Below are positions 21,675-33,940 of a DNA stretch of 64,000 nucleotides, in pieces. Numbering within the stretch: position 1 is the first letter of the stretch; every line of letters starts with the position of its first letter. The stretch comes from Calliopum simillimum. Its lineage: Eukaryota; Arthropoda; Insecta; Diptera; Lauxaniidae. The stretch spans positions 49,813,722 through 49,877,721 of the forward strand of contig OX638372.1 in assembly GCA_951812925.1 (NCBI GenBank). Direction: 5' to 3'. Below the pieces are notes generated by a model. It was not told the DNA's origin and made no database searches. It was given only the letters and a program-made list of their open reading frames with translations. Position numbers and translations under genes: made by a program.

Positions 21675-22735
21675 TTAGCCGAAGATTCAGTCCATTCGGA
21701 CCATTCGACCATTCAAACCATTCAAACAACTCAGACTATTCAGATCATTCAAACCATTCAGACTATTTAAACCATTCAGACCATTCATGGTTCATGGACT
21801 GAATCAGTTCACTCAGATCACTCAGTCCATTCAGAACATTCAGACTATTTAGACCATTCAGACTGTTAAGACCATTCAGACCACTCAGACGATTCATTCA
21901 GACGATTCAGTCCATTCGGACCATTCGACCATTCAAACCATTCAAACAACTCAGACTATTCAGACCTTTCAGACCATTCAGACAATTCAGTTCATTCAGA
22001 CCATTCAGACTATTTAGATCATTCAAACCATTCAGTTCATTCAAACCATTCAGACTATTTAAACCATTCAGACCATTCATGGTTCATGGACTGAATCAGT
22101 TCACTCAGATCACTCAGTCCATTCAGAACATTCAGACTATTTAGACCATTCAGACTGTTAAGACCATTCAGACCACTCAGACGATTCAATTCATTCAGAC
22201 GATTCAGTCCATTCGGACCATTCGACCATTCAAACCATTCAAACAACTCAGACCTTTCAGACCATTCAGACAATTCAGTTCATTCAGACCATTCAGACTA
22301 TTTAGATCATTCAAACCATTCAGTTCATTCAAACCATTCAGACTATTTAAACCATTCAGACCATTCATGGTTCATGGACTGAATCAGTTCACTCAGATCA
22401 CTCAGTCCATTCAGAACATTCAGACCTTTCAGACCATTCAGACAATTCAGATCATTCAAACCATTCACACTATTTAAACCATTCAGACCATTCATGGTTC
22501 ATGGACTGAATCAATTCACTCAGATCATTCAGTCCATTCAGAACATTCAGACTATTTAGACCATTCAGACTACTCAGATGATTCAATCCATTTAGACGAT
22601 TCTGTCCATTCGGACTATTCGACCATTCAAACCATTCAAACTATTCAGACCACTTAGACCATTCATATCATTTAGACTATTTAGATCATTCGGACTGTTA
22701 CGACTATTTAGATCATTCAGACTGTTCAGACCATG
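21675..22735. repeat. Right minisatellite arm with higher-order repeat
   Basis: The same 9-bp ACCATTCAG unit is organised into higher-order units marked by CATGGTTCATGGACTGAATC at 21786, 22078, 22366 and 22493 (spacings 292, 288 and 127). The same marker occurs once in the left arm at 20034. This indicates amplification of blocks of about 290 bp by unequal exchange or replication slippage. Confidence 0.9.
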
Positions 22736-22775
22736 AACCATAAATGGTCTAAGTAGTCTGAATGATCTAAATAGT
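22703..22775. repeat. Hairpin where minisatellite orientation flips
   Basis: ACTATTTAGATCATTCAGAC at 22703-22722 is followed by its exact inverse at 22756-22775 with a 33-base loop that itself pairs partly (CAGACCAT / ATGGTCT). Beyond it the 9-bp units run in the opposite direction up to the outer end. Confidence 0.93.
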
Positions 22776-23070
22776 CCGAATGGCCTGATCTTTTGATCAA
22801 CAATGATTTCCTATACAACCATTCCCTGCCTACCGGTACAAGATTTGCCACACTCCTTGTAGAGGAGTGCAAAGAGTAGAAAATTTGGTAAATTGTGACA
22901 AACTCTGGTCACATAATTGTCAATAATTTGAACACTTTTTGCCGATTTTCATGTTCAGACTAAATAAAAAAATTTTTGTGAATAATATAATAATATTCTA
23001 AAATATTTATGGAAAGACCTCAAAACCACCATTCAAATGAATTTAAATCAATGTGGTACCTTGGTGGTAC

Positions 23071-23560
23071 GAAATAATGGCCAAAAAACAAAATAACGCC
23101 AAAAATCGAAATAATGCCCAAAAAAATACAAAAACGAAAAAATTTTAAATAACGTCCAAAAACAAAAATGAAATAACGCCCAATTTATTTTCATTTAAAT
23201 CTGGGCGATAATTATTTTAAAAATAGCGCCCAAAATGTGGGCTTTATTTCATTCAAAATTTATAATGCATAAATTCGTTCTTATTTAATACGTTATTTTT
23301 CGTAAGAATAAAATGAAATAACGCCCAATAACGAGAAAACCAAATAATGCCAAATTATTTTCATATAAATAACTTTTGGGCGTTATTTCCAAAATGATTA
23401 CTCATTGAAAAAATATATATGAAAAAAATTTGGGCGTTATTTAGTTTTGGTTTGGGCTGTATTATTTTTTTTCAGTAATTTTTTAGTGTTATTTGGTTTT
23501 TCATTTTTTATAAGTGATAAAAACCAATATTAAAACGAAATAGCGCCCAAATTTTTAGCG
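23071..23560. repeat. GAAATAACGCCC repeat family, copy 1
   Basis: The word GAAATAACGCCCAA and close variants occur many times, mostly forward in the left half and partly inverse (TTTGGGCGTTATTT) in the right half, with a local palindrome at 23218-23250. A 27-base run at 23374-23400 is identical to 57856-57882. No coding frame. Probably a non-autonomous, palindrome-rich element. Confidence 0.75.
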
Positions 23561-25437
23561 CAATAAAACCCTACCTTTTTTTCAAAATACCTTAATACAA
23601 CTTTTTTCAGTTTTTTTAAACTTTTCATGTAAGTACAACATTCTTCAAATTAATACAGAGAAATACAAAGAAAACCATTGAAGTGAGCAATAAAAAATTG
23701 CTGCATACTTTTAGGCGTTTAAGTGCAAATCATATAATATTTAAATTCCAATTTGAGTAACTATAAAATTATAAAATATTAAAATACATTTAGCGAAAAA
23801 TTGAAAGTGTTATTGCATAGACCAAAAAACAAAAAAAAAAATCAAAGGTCAAAAAAGCAATAAACCTTAAGAAGTACGGCCATCGCAAATTTTATAGCAC
23901 TCTAAAAGGGGGACAAAAATTTACCACCTGATTTTCTATTTCGCATAAATAAAATTCACCCATTTTTTGTTACTCGTAACTACGTAGCTCTTGTTGTTGT
24001 TGGTTTCACGCGTCTGTCACTACTATTGTGACCATCTTGCCGTTGCTGGTAGTTTTCCAAAAAAGAGAAAACCAGCTAGAAGGCTCAAGGCTGTTGCTGC
24101 TTTTCCTACTGCCAGCAAATTTTTCTCGCAACGTATTTCGCTCTGTCATTTCCTTGGGTGTTGCTGTCGTAAAAGTTCAAAGCTTTCTATTTTCTTACGT
24201 CTTATGGAATGATAAAAATAAAAAATAAAAATATTTTACTTTATATATCCTTCTTAGTATTTTTTGTGAACACTTTTAGTCCTTGCGCCAACACTTTGAC
24301 ATACTTTTCATTTCTTTGGCATACGAACTAGGGACAAATGATGACAATAACCATGTTGTTGCATCAGTGTTGCTTACATTTAAGTATTATTTATAATTAA
24401 GATTTTTTCCTGAAGTTGTTGATGTTGTAGTTATATTTAATGTTATCACCACAGGCTACAGTTGTTATTTGTTAGTAAACTGTATATATAGTAATGATAA
24501 ATTATATTTTTAAGCACTGCCTTTAGAGTAATCTTTTGAGCTTTCTAAACCTCATAACTTCTTATGAATTTCAGAAGTTACACGGGAGGTACACACATCT
24601 TAACAAAATTTTTTATCTGAAATTTTTACTCGATACTCGGTTTGAATTTTGGCCACAAAGTATATCTTTTAAGACAAGCCAATTTTATAAGTGCGACGCA
24701 TTTATTTTCCTAAATATTTTCTTTTTTTCAACTCTTACATACAAAGTTCGAAATAAACGGCATATTTACATACATTTTTTTCCACCACTATTCCCATCTG
24801 AATGTTATTGCTTCATAAAGCACTATATAGTCTACCTTAAGCCAACATTTTTACGTTCCCATACGCAATAAGCTCCAGCCTTGCTACACTTTATACCATC
24901 ACACTTTATCGGCAACATTTTTCTTGACTTTGCTTCGAATTAACATACATAGAAGCAGCAAATATATGCATAACTTCCACATACTGTAATCTTACGTTGA
25001 ATTCTACTCGTGCAGAGTCTTAAGAATGTGTAACATGTTGCTGTATACGAGTATGCCTTTAGAATGCAACCCTTTACTTTAGCAACATACATATAACTTA
25101 CAATGTTGCTAAAATTGTTCTTTTTCACCTTCGACCAGTTGTTTGGTTGCTGCTGCTGCTGCTTTTGCTGTTGATGATAATGACGTCGTTAAACAACAAA
25201 TGTTGCTGCTGTCAGCTCCTTAAGACATTTTAGACATAACATTCTTTTGTATGTACATTAAAGTGGGTCTCTAATAAATCTAGATATTCTACGTTTTGAC
25301 TATGAAACTTTGAATGACCTGCAAGCACCTTCAAGCATCCCAGCAAATTAATCAATTAATGCTAGTTGATACCTTGCCATAAATATTTTCCCTCTAGTAT
25401 ATCTAAATACTCATCGTTTTGACTATAAATTTTTTGG
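23561..25437. other. Non-coding stretch
   Basis: No gene recognised. The frames at 23991-24228 and 24536-24871 (up to 111 residues) show no known domain. The sequence is ordinary AT-rich DNA with some TTG/CTG low complexity near 25140-25220. Confidence 0.5.
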
Positions 25438-25790
25438 GTAATACCCCAGACAGTCGTTAGCTTTAATGCACAATACAGACCCAATAATGTGAAACTTTTA
25501 ATTGCATGATTTTAGGCATTTTTTATATACATATTTTATAGACATTGACTAAAAGTAAATTTCCCAATTCGGGGTCCAAAAAATTCTTATTAGCTTTTCT
25601 GATGCCTAAATCACTGTTAATCTTGTTTTTGATGTTTCATGCTTTTTTGGCACCTGAATTGGGAAATTTTCTTTTTGTCAATCTCCATGAAATATGTATT
25701 TAAAAAATGCCTAAAATCATGCAATTAAAAGTTTCACATTATTACTTCTATAATCTAGACTTAAGCTGTCGTCTGTCTGAGGCATAACCT
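25438..25790. mobile_element. Foldback MITE, about 353 bp
   Basis: The left arm (25438-25577) and the inverse of the right arm (25652-25790) share GGT-AT-CC-CAGACAG, TAATGTGAAACTTTTAATTG, CATGATTTTAGGCATTTTTT and AATTTCCCAATTC. The spacer is short (about 75 bp). No coding frame, no certain target duplication. Confidence 0.8.
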
Positions 25791-26004
25791 TCGGGATCCT
25801 TCAGATGTCCCAGAAAACTAATAATATGGCATTCGCATTCTACACCTACCTACAAAATTTCATTGAAATGGCTTGTATAGCTTGCAGTATATAACGGGAT
25901 GCAAAGAAAAGTGTCGCCCAAAAAGTTGCGAAAAAAGTATCGCTGCCTTGAAATTTTACACCCAACTAATGCGCCCAAAGAAGTTTCACTTCAAAAAATA
26001 ATTT

Positions 26005-26388
26005 AAGTTCTGCATCAAAAGTTTTTGGAAAGCTGCTCTCTGTCTCAGTACATTGATTTTAGATGAAATAGTGACAATCTTAAATTTCAAACATGTCACC
26101 CGTTGTATGTCAAGCCTCAAAATATGCTACGTTTTCTTATAATTTGAAACGTGCTGCCTTTTAAGATACTGGCATATTTTCATTCTCTAATCAATTTCGT
26201 GCGACTGAAAAGCATAGCATACTTTCAGGCTCTACGTTTTTTGAAACGTGACGAAAACCTAGCATACTTTACAAGGCTCTATTTCAAACGGCTGACTCAT
26301 ACGAAATTTCAGATTTGTTACTATTTCTAAAATCAATGTACTGAGACAGAGAGCAGCTATCCAAAAATTTTTTATGCAGAAGTTAAAC
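26005..26388. mobile_element. Foldback MITE, about 384 bp
   Basis: The arms 26005-26092 and 26305-26388 are inverse to each other, with a near-identical block GCTGCTCTCTGTCTCAGTAC and ATTGATTTTAGA. Inside, GCATA and TTTGAAACGTG words repeat. No gene. Confidence 0.8.
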
Positions 26389-26999
26389 ATTTTTAGTGTC
26401 TTATTTTGTGAATCTTTTTTTCGCATTATGTTGCGAAACAAAAAAGTTTTCCATACAAATATTGTGTTTTTGGCTTTAAAGAGTCAGAACATTTTGTGAA
26501 AAGTCTAACAATAAACCAAGCAAGCTATTTCAGATTAATTTTTTTATTTATTTTGCGACCCATTTTAACGTACATATGTACTTACGTACCTGTTTGTTTG
26601 AATGAGACATCTTTACGTTTGCGTAAATGTGACTGTGGTTTGGTATGCTTGAATATATATGTGAATGAAAATATGTCTCTGTGATGAAATAAGTCTTAGC
26701 TTTTTAATGTCGTTGATACATTTCTGAATGTACAATAGTTATATGCGTTTGAAGTTGTCGTTGAATGGGTATTCGTTGCATTGAATGCGATTGAAGGCAT
26801 CATTGAATGCATACAAATCGCATTGAGTATATGCAAGGAATATTTTGCAAAGTCGAGGAAACGTGCTGAGAAATGTAATGTATTTTATAAGACATGGGTA
26901 GGGCACAAGAAACTTATTCTTTAAAATGTTGCATACTATCAGGCAACCAATATGATAAAAGTAAATTCAATTAAGGATTTCGCAAAGTTTGAAGTTGAT

Positions 27000-27500
27000 A
27001 TATTATTTCGTTCCCATTTTTTGACTTTGGCGGCCATTTAAGTATGAAAAAGGTCCTAATAACATATCCTTTTATAATTTTGCTTGAAATTCTCGCTGAA
27101 TTTTCTTTAATTTGATGGTACATTTGTCACACCAATTTTTTTAATTGAGGTCAGAAAAAAATACTTTAGACCCCCCTTCACGTGCAATTTTTTTTTAGTC
27201 TAGGCCTCCTCTATCACCTCCCAGAAGCTTCGTAAAATTATGCAATACACCCTGTGTATATAGATAGATTGATAGAAAGATATAATAGCTGGTACCTTAC
27301 ACCATCAAAATATTGTTTTTTTTTTAGCTAAAATACGCACAAAAAAACGTGTTTTCGAAATTTCACCCCTCTGTAATACTCAAGACTTTCACTTGTTGTT
27401 TCAAGCTTGCTTTCAAGTTCATCATAAAATCACGCAAGAATGAATTATATTCTGTTTTTGTGGATCCTTGTGACCCTCTTCTTGAACAAAAAAAGAAAAC
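27000..27500. repeat. Repeat family R, copy 4
   Basis: Contains TTTTTGACTTTGGCGGCCATTT, AAAGGTCCTA, ATTTGATGGTACATTTGTCACACC, GAGGTCAGAAAAA, TAGTCTAGGCCTCCTCTATC and TTCGAAATTTCACCCC, all shared with copies 1-3 although partly in a different order. It lacks a coding frame. Confidence 0.6.
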
Positions 27501-28669
27501 AGATTTGTAATAGGTTAAACTTTTCTATAAAAATATTCTAAGGAAAAATTTCATTGGAGGTCATTAAAGAACAGAAGAATATTGCGCAAAACAATAACTA
27601 ACTTAGTTACATTCCAAACTTGCATTAAATATCATGACATTTTTCAGAAAGTCGATAAGTTTTTCAATAGGCTTGAAGCATGTCGAGCATTTTTTATGTC
27701 GAGCATTTGTAGATTTAAATTCATAGAGTAGATTATTACCTTTAAGTTTTTTATACATAGAAGACACAGCTATTCGTAGCCAACTTAGTAAGTTTCAGAG
27801 AAAAATTGCATATCTTTTGAACCATTTATTCAACCATATTTCAACAAAAAATTAAATATTGTATAAATCTCTGTACTTAAGAAAAATAATTTATTTATAT
27901 ATAAATTCTTAAGTGACTCCATTTCATCGATGAAAAACTATGACTTTTTGGAAAAAGTATTAAAGCGTAATGCGAAAACGAGTGGGTATTATTATATTAT
28001 TTTTTTTAAATAAATTCTATAGAATTTTGTACAGCTTAACAGTGCAACACAATTTATTCTTTCGTAGTCCAAAAATAAATCACCCACTACTTTTTGCCAC
28101 TTTTTTTCGACGATAAATCTTTTTGCACTTAAAAGTATGCAACGTTTGGCGTATTAAGCTCATTATTATGATTTAACCATAAAATAATATCTATCGTAAC
28201 AGTTTTTTATCCATCCACACACGTTCTTAAGTATATAACAAAGGAAATAAATATACAGCAGCTGTATCCAATCATGTATAGTTTTTTGCAGCCTTTATCT
28301 TTTATACACCTTTACGTGTATAATTTTAGGCGCTGATAAATGTATTTCGTAACAGCATATTTCTTTGCACATCAATGCATTTGCGTTAATAAAAAATGCT
28401 TTTACAATCCAAAGTGCAAGTAAAAATGAAGAGAAAAAAAAAAAGAAAAAAATATTTTGAGTTAAAAGCATTTTTAAGCCGCTTATACATATGTATGAGC
28501 TCGTATTCGTTTTTGTATTATTTGTGATCACCCAGCGGGAAAAATAAATGTCTCGAAAGTTATACTATGTAATACATTTAGGTGAATCTCCGAAACATGT
28601 ACCAAAACATGCCTTATTTTGTCCACACTTATCTTTTTATTATTTGAAAATATAGAGTGTGATGACCTT

Positions 28670-29005
28670 AGTTTCTGGAACATTTTTCAAAAATTACCAA
28701 AAAAATTTCAGGGTTGCCATATCTTAATACAAACTTTTTAAAAAACAACATAAATTTTAAAGGTTGCGACATGGTTGTTTACGAAAATTATGTTTAATCT
28801 TACCTTTTTTGAACAAAAAAAAATTAAATTTTTGACGGCAACCAAACCGAAATATGATTTAAGCAAAACTAACAAAAAAAAAAAACCGGTTGGCAACACC
28901 GAAAGTTTTTATACAATTTTATAAAAGTTTGTCGGAGCGTTTCTGAAATCAAAAATTTCAATTAAGTCTAAAAAAATAAGAATTAAATAAGATTTTCCAA
29001 AAAAA
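28670..29005. repeat. Repeat family Q, inverted-type copy
   Basis: The right half (28860-29005) in reverse complement matches the 230-bp tandem units at 51.2-51.9 kb (AAAATCTTAT, TGAAATTTTTG(A/G)TTTCAGAAACGCTC and CTTTCGGTGTTGCC). The left half (28690-28840) resembles the same units in forward orientation (AGGGTTGCCA, CATAAATTTT). The copy is thus itself a loose foldback. Confidence 0.6.
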
Positions 29006-32000
29006 AAAACCAGCGTCGAGCGTCGCGAGGTTTATGGGCAGCCCCTAATCACAAAAAGGAAAATAGTTCAAGAAATCTTGTGTGTTAACTAATAAAAAAC
29101 AATATTTCGTAAGAGAACCATTCTCCTGGAGAAAATTTGACGGGAGAATTACTATACTGGAGAGTGACAAAATGTTCCAAAAAAAAAGTAATGTCACAAT
29201 GAAAATATCAACTATTTTTAAAAAGTCGAAACTGGTGGATAGCCACTTTAATTGTTTATCGATTAAATTATTTAAAGATTAAAGAATATGTAAAATAATA
29301 TAAAAGACTTACAGGGAGAATGACACACAATTGTGTTCTTTACAAAATCTTTAAACTTTAAAAAGAAACGCATTAACACTCACTAACGATAAACTATAAC
29401 TGTCTAAGCTGAAAAGTTTATTTGCTTTTAAAAAGCCGATTCTTAAGACTGTTTTTCAAGATGGATTTATCGATTTCAAAAATTATCAAAATAAAAAATA
29501 CAAACAGATGAAGAATAAAGTTATAAATTTAAAAAAAATTTTATCCAGTTTTTCAATTCTACTAAGTGAACTTTTGTTAGGCCCCTCGTATATGTACAAA
29601 CAATGTCGTATGAGTATTTTTTAGAAAATAACGTAATATGTGAAACGTGCCAATTAAGTGCAATACGAAGCGATTAAGGGCAGTAGGGAGAATGACTTTT
29701 TAACACTTTATGCTATAATTTCATAGTAAAATATTGAGACGTATTTTTTTAAGCTATTCATATAAAGGCTTTTGTTAAGTATCTGTATTAAATGGTTAAA
29801 ATATCAAATTTTATATTTGAACATGGCTTAGAACCCTGGGTCAATGGTACATTTTTCAGAGAATCACCCATTTATTTCACTCACTGACCAGTTTTATATA
29901 AAAAATTTCCGATTCTAAGCTAGCTCCAATTCAGATCACATGCTTGATATCACAAAGATCAGACTACAAATCAATATATAAGTTTTTTTTATTTGTAATA
30001 TGCTGGCATGCTTTTAGGCGTAACAAATAAAAATTTTCTTTTTGTTTTAAATAAAAACTCATGCAGCTATCTTAAAGAAACAATTTAATTTTATTAAATA
30101 TTTCTATTTGTGCTAAGCTTTCCAGTTATATACTTATTCATGTACTATTTTTAGTTGCAAACGATCACTAGCAAGGTTTCATGAAAAACTAATTCCATGT
30201 AAAGCCATTTCAAAAAGCCTTAAATTATACAATGAAAACTGAAAGCATTAATAACATACAACAACATCAACTATCCCCAAATGCTAATTAAACAATTAGG
30301 ACTTAAAGCGCGCACACACAAATAAACAAGCGAAGAATATAACAGTGCTGCGACGCACACTACAATTAAAGTTGATGAACCACTCGACTTGGCAAGGACC
30401 TCACAAAACACACACACAGACAAACGTGCAAGCGGTGGAATAAAAGACCAAATTTATGCAGCATTGTTTGCGTGTATTACATTGAAGTCTGTGTGTGTGT
30501 GTGTATATATGTGTGTGCGTTTATACGCCTGTACAGTATTGCAGATACACTTACAATCATTATTTATGCATAATACTATATATAGTCTAAAGACGCATCC
30601 CACGCCACTCTTCCGTTGTAACACCTAAATCCTACTTTAATACTCCATCACCATCATTGTGCCATTGCCATTGAAACGGCGGTAATCACCTGTTTAAATG
30701 TCAAGTTAAATGTGGCGCGCGCCGCAAAGTATACAACATTTAAACGTGAAAATTAATTATTTAGCAGGATCAACAGGAATTTAAATGCTTTACATATATT
30801 TTTGTATTTTTATTTTTACCAGCAACACTGTTAGATTGTATTGTATGGCGGAAGAAGTGTGAAAAAGAAACCCAACGTTATAATATTAGCACTAGGTAGA
30901 AGAAACAGAGAAGGAAAAAGAGAAATAAAATAATATACAAAAAATAAAATCAAAAAAAAGCAAAAAAAAATATTAAACAAAATTCTAGAAAAAAAAAACT
31001 TTCAAAGGAAATAGAAAAATATTCCCACAAGCAAGGACATCCATATCACATCAACCTAGTCTTTTTACGTCATCAGAGCCATTGGCCCTGATGTGGTGTT
31101 AAAGGAAAATCAACAACAAAAAACCAAAAACAACAACAAAAATAAACGCTAATAAAATTATATTTAATGGTCGCAAAACGTTGGATGGCGTTCTTACACA
31201 GCGCACATTATAAAAGTCATCGCTTTGTATACATTAGATTTTGTATGTACAATGGGACAAAGTTAGCAAATCGATGAAAGAAAAAATATATACATACATA
31301 TAGTTAGATCAGCGATCAGCACTGAATATCTCTATTTTCTATCTATCTGCCTTTCTTTTTCTATCTCCTATTGATCTTATGTCATACATACAACTGCAGA
31401 GTTTCATTGATACTGCTCAGAAGACAGGCTACAGCGTTAATTTGAATCAAAAGTCTTTATTCAAATTGACTTGTGAATTATCCCCATCCCAATGCGTATT
31501 AACTCTAACGTAAATGCACGATATCAGAGAGAATTTATACTGAACTAAGCGATTTCAATATGGTAATACTGCTGATTACTGTCAACTGTTTTCTATTGTG
31601 AATTGGAAATGTCAGCAAAAATTAGTTTTTTAAGCTCAATAAAAAGATTTTTTAAAATTTTATTTAAGCAAAAAGAAAAAAACATTAAGTCAAAATGTTT
31701 TTTTCATTTTCGGACGAATAAATTGAAAAAGAATTAAGCCTTTTATCAAATGGATCTTTCAAAAATGTTAGTTGACAATGAGTTCTTTATGATATGAAGA
31801 AAAAAAATTGTCTGTCATGAAAATGCCATAAAAATAAGTTGACAATTGAATTGCTTATTAAATGCAGATATTGTCTTCTGTCAGGATAAAATTTTAATTC
31901 GCATTGGAAAATTTTTGATGCAAATTAACGCTATGCTATGAGGCGCGCAAAAGTATACTATAAAATATTTTTGGATTTTCATTGAACCACTGTGAGCAAC

Positions 32001-32150
32001 TCTACAGTAATTTATGTAGCATAGTTTTGGGGATAATATTTTGTACAATTACAATTGACACAATTAGTTTATTTATCTTTAGAAAATGAGTATCAATATA
32101 CCAATGCTTACTAGACCTATCATATTTATGTTATATGGGAAAAATTAAAA
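29006..32150. other. Non-coding stretch with a repeat fragment and microsatellite
   Basis: No gene recognised. The segment 29580-29760 is an inverse relative of 50640-50800 (shared AAAAAGTCATTCTCC and CGCATATTACGT in inverse). A GT microsatellite lies at 30490-30520. A small piece at 29010-29040 (GGTTTATGGGCAGCCCCT) resembles part of the element at 48.0-48.4 kb. Confidence 0.5.
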
Positions 32151-32490
32151 ATGAGAAAAACTTTGAAATATATTTGACCATGCCCCCAGCCCGTTGAAGG
32201 TCGAAAAAACGCTATTTTTATGAAAAAATGTGGCTTAAATTAAAAGAATCAGTCCTATCTTTGAAACTATTTGACATAACTGAATGAGATTTGGTATATA
32301 TATGAACAATGCCTTAGTAAATTGTCTCCAATAAAAAAATGGGCGATGCCACGCTCCCTCCACCTGAAATTTGTCGCGTCTCTGAAAATACTGTACTCAG
32401 GAGAATGAGTTTCGGTACATATGTAATTGGCACTGGGAACAAAATGTTCAATAAAAAATAGGTGGGGTCACACCCCGTCCTTCGAAAAAA
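32150..32490. repeat. GGGCGTGG-box related repeat
   Basis: Two loose units with AATGAG(A/T)TT(T/C)GGTA(T/C)AT, followed by AATAAAAAATGGGCGATGCCACGC and AATAAAAAATAGGTGGGGTCACACC. They resemble the units near 8.4 and 57.4 kb. No coding content. Confidence 0.45.
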
Positions 32491-33770
32491 AAAAAAACAA
32501 ATTTGTTTAATCTCTAAAACTTATTTACACATATGAATAAGATTTGATTACAGGTAAAGTGAAGTAAACAGTAGATAGTATCACAAAAAAAAGTTCGAAT
32601 GTCCGCCCTCAATTTGAAAGCTAATATTGAAAGATTTTTAAAGAAAAAACATTTTTTTTTTTCGGCCTCTATACTCGATGCGGTTTTGTTTTTTTCTTGT
32701 ATCTCCGCCATTTGACGTCCGATCAACAAGCATCGTTGTAAACGTCTCGACATGGGCTATATTTCATTCATAGAAGTCATTTATCTCAAACGTTTTTTTC
32801 GACTAGTTGTACTCACTATCTCAAATTATACCACCCAAAGGTGCCAAGGACACTTCATAGAATTAAAAAAATCATAAAATTCTTCTCTATAAAGTATACT
32901 CAAATTGTTGAAATTGAAGAAGTTATGGCAAATCTAAAATATCAGTACAAAATATGAAAAACAAGATATTTCAAAAATGAGTATCGCCTCCTAAGACTAA
33001 GTATGAAGTGGCTGTATAGAAACAAGCATAGTTTCAGGCGATCACTTTCGCAATGTGTTCAAACCGCCGCGCATCTTACTGCCTTAAGGATACGACTTGA
33101 AAAGCTTGGTAACAGATTTTCGTTAGTTATATCGTTCTCTCATGACGTCAGGTTTCTGCTAAAGTTGTATCCATCAATTATTTTCATACAACTTTTTATT
33201 CATTTCTGCCACTGTACGCCATTTTTTTTTTTTTTTTTTTTTTTCTTATATGCATTTACTGTCAAGCAGAGCAACAGTGAACAATAAAATAGGCATAATA
33301 ATATTTATAATAAGTATAACAACAAAAACAATTATGAGGTACCATACTTGAACTATAGCTATACGACATACACACACATTTGCATGTAGGTTTGTGTGTT
33401 TACATAAAAGCCACTATGCATCTACGTATGAATTTATAGGCGTGTGCGTGACTGTTGTAAACAATAATTATTTTTATGTACTTAAGCGTGACCTCTTCAA
33501 AAATACACACATACACCCTTACAATTAGTACACGCACACAAAATAACCCATCAGGAAAAAGTGTGAAATTAATAATAAATAATTCTTCGATTTCTTTTAA
33601 GAAGTGGTGTAATGTCCAAAAGTGTTCCGAGAAAAAAGCTATACAATAAAATAAACACATTCACTCATAGATGTATCATTTTATTAAAGCATCAAAACAG
33701 TTAAAAATCGATTAGTTTTATAGCTCAAAAATTAAATTCTTGACACCTAACCAAGTGCAAGCATAATTTT
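32491..33770. other. Non-coding stretch
   Basis: No gene recognised. The open frame at 33003-33287 ends in a T-run-encoded phenylalanine tract and has no known domain. CA-rich sequence lies near 33370-33400 and 33500-33540. Confidence 0.5.
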
Positions 33771-33774
33771 AAAA

Positions 33775-33940
33775 AAATCGCATGTTATTTTGATAAAATG
33801 TCATGCTATTTTCAAAAAGTAGCATGTAATTTTTATAAAATGACATGCCATTTGAAAAAAGTTGCATGCAATTTCATAAAATATCATGCTATTTGAAAAA
33901 AAATTGCATGCAATTTTATAAAATGTCATGAGATTTTTTT
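33775..33940. repeat. Minisatellite of TTTATAAAATGTCATG / TTGCATGCAA units
   Basis: A unit of about 45-50 bp with TAAAATGTCATGCTATTT then AAAAAGTTGCATGCAATTT is repeated about three times. The words ATGCAT and TCATGA-like palindromes are frequent. Related words reappear near 36030-36300 and 36490-36600. Confidence 0.75.

Larger units (their letters stand above)
19614..22835. mobile_element. Giant composite foldback structure, 3.2 kb
   Basis: The outer ends are inverted: CGGTAGGCATGGAATGG with GGAAAT and TTGATCAAAAGATCA on the left, and TGATCTTTTGATCAACA..GGAAAT-inverse..CCATTCCCTGCCTACCG on the right. The similarity continues into the first repeats, giving terminal repeats of about 100 bp. 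Inside come a 9-bp minisatellite arm, an inner inverted-repeat element with a GTT-rich core, and a second longer minisatellite arm. The layout resembles Drosophila Foldback (FB) elements, which have long terminal repeats built of short tandem units, but the sequence is not one I recognise. No transposase is visible, so it would be non-autonomous. The outer boundaries are by eye; no target duplication was found. Confidence 0.7.

Noticed and set aside
22055..22273. An open frame of Leu-Asn-Gly repeats, and a similar one at 19729-19914.
   Set aside because: Direct translation of the 9-bp minisatellite; the unit length keeps frames open without selection.
24536..24871. A 111-residue plus-strand frame.
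   Set aside because: Phe-, Leu- and Ile-rich with no motif; typical chance frame in AT-rich DNA.
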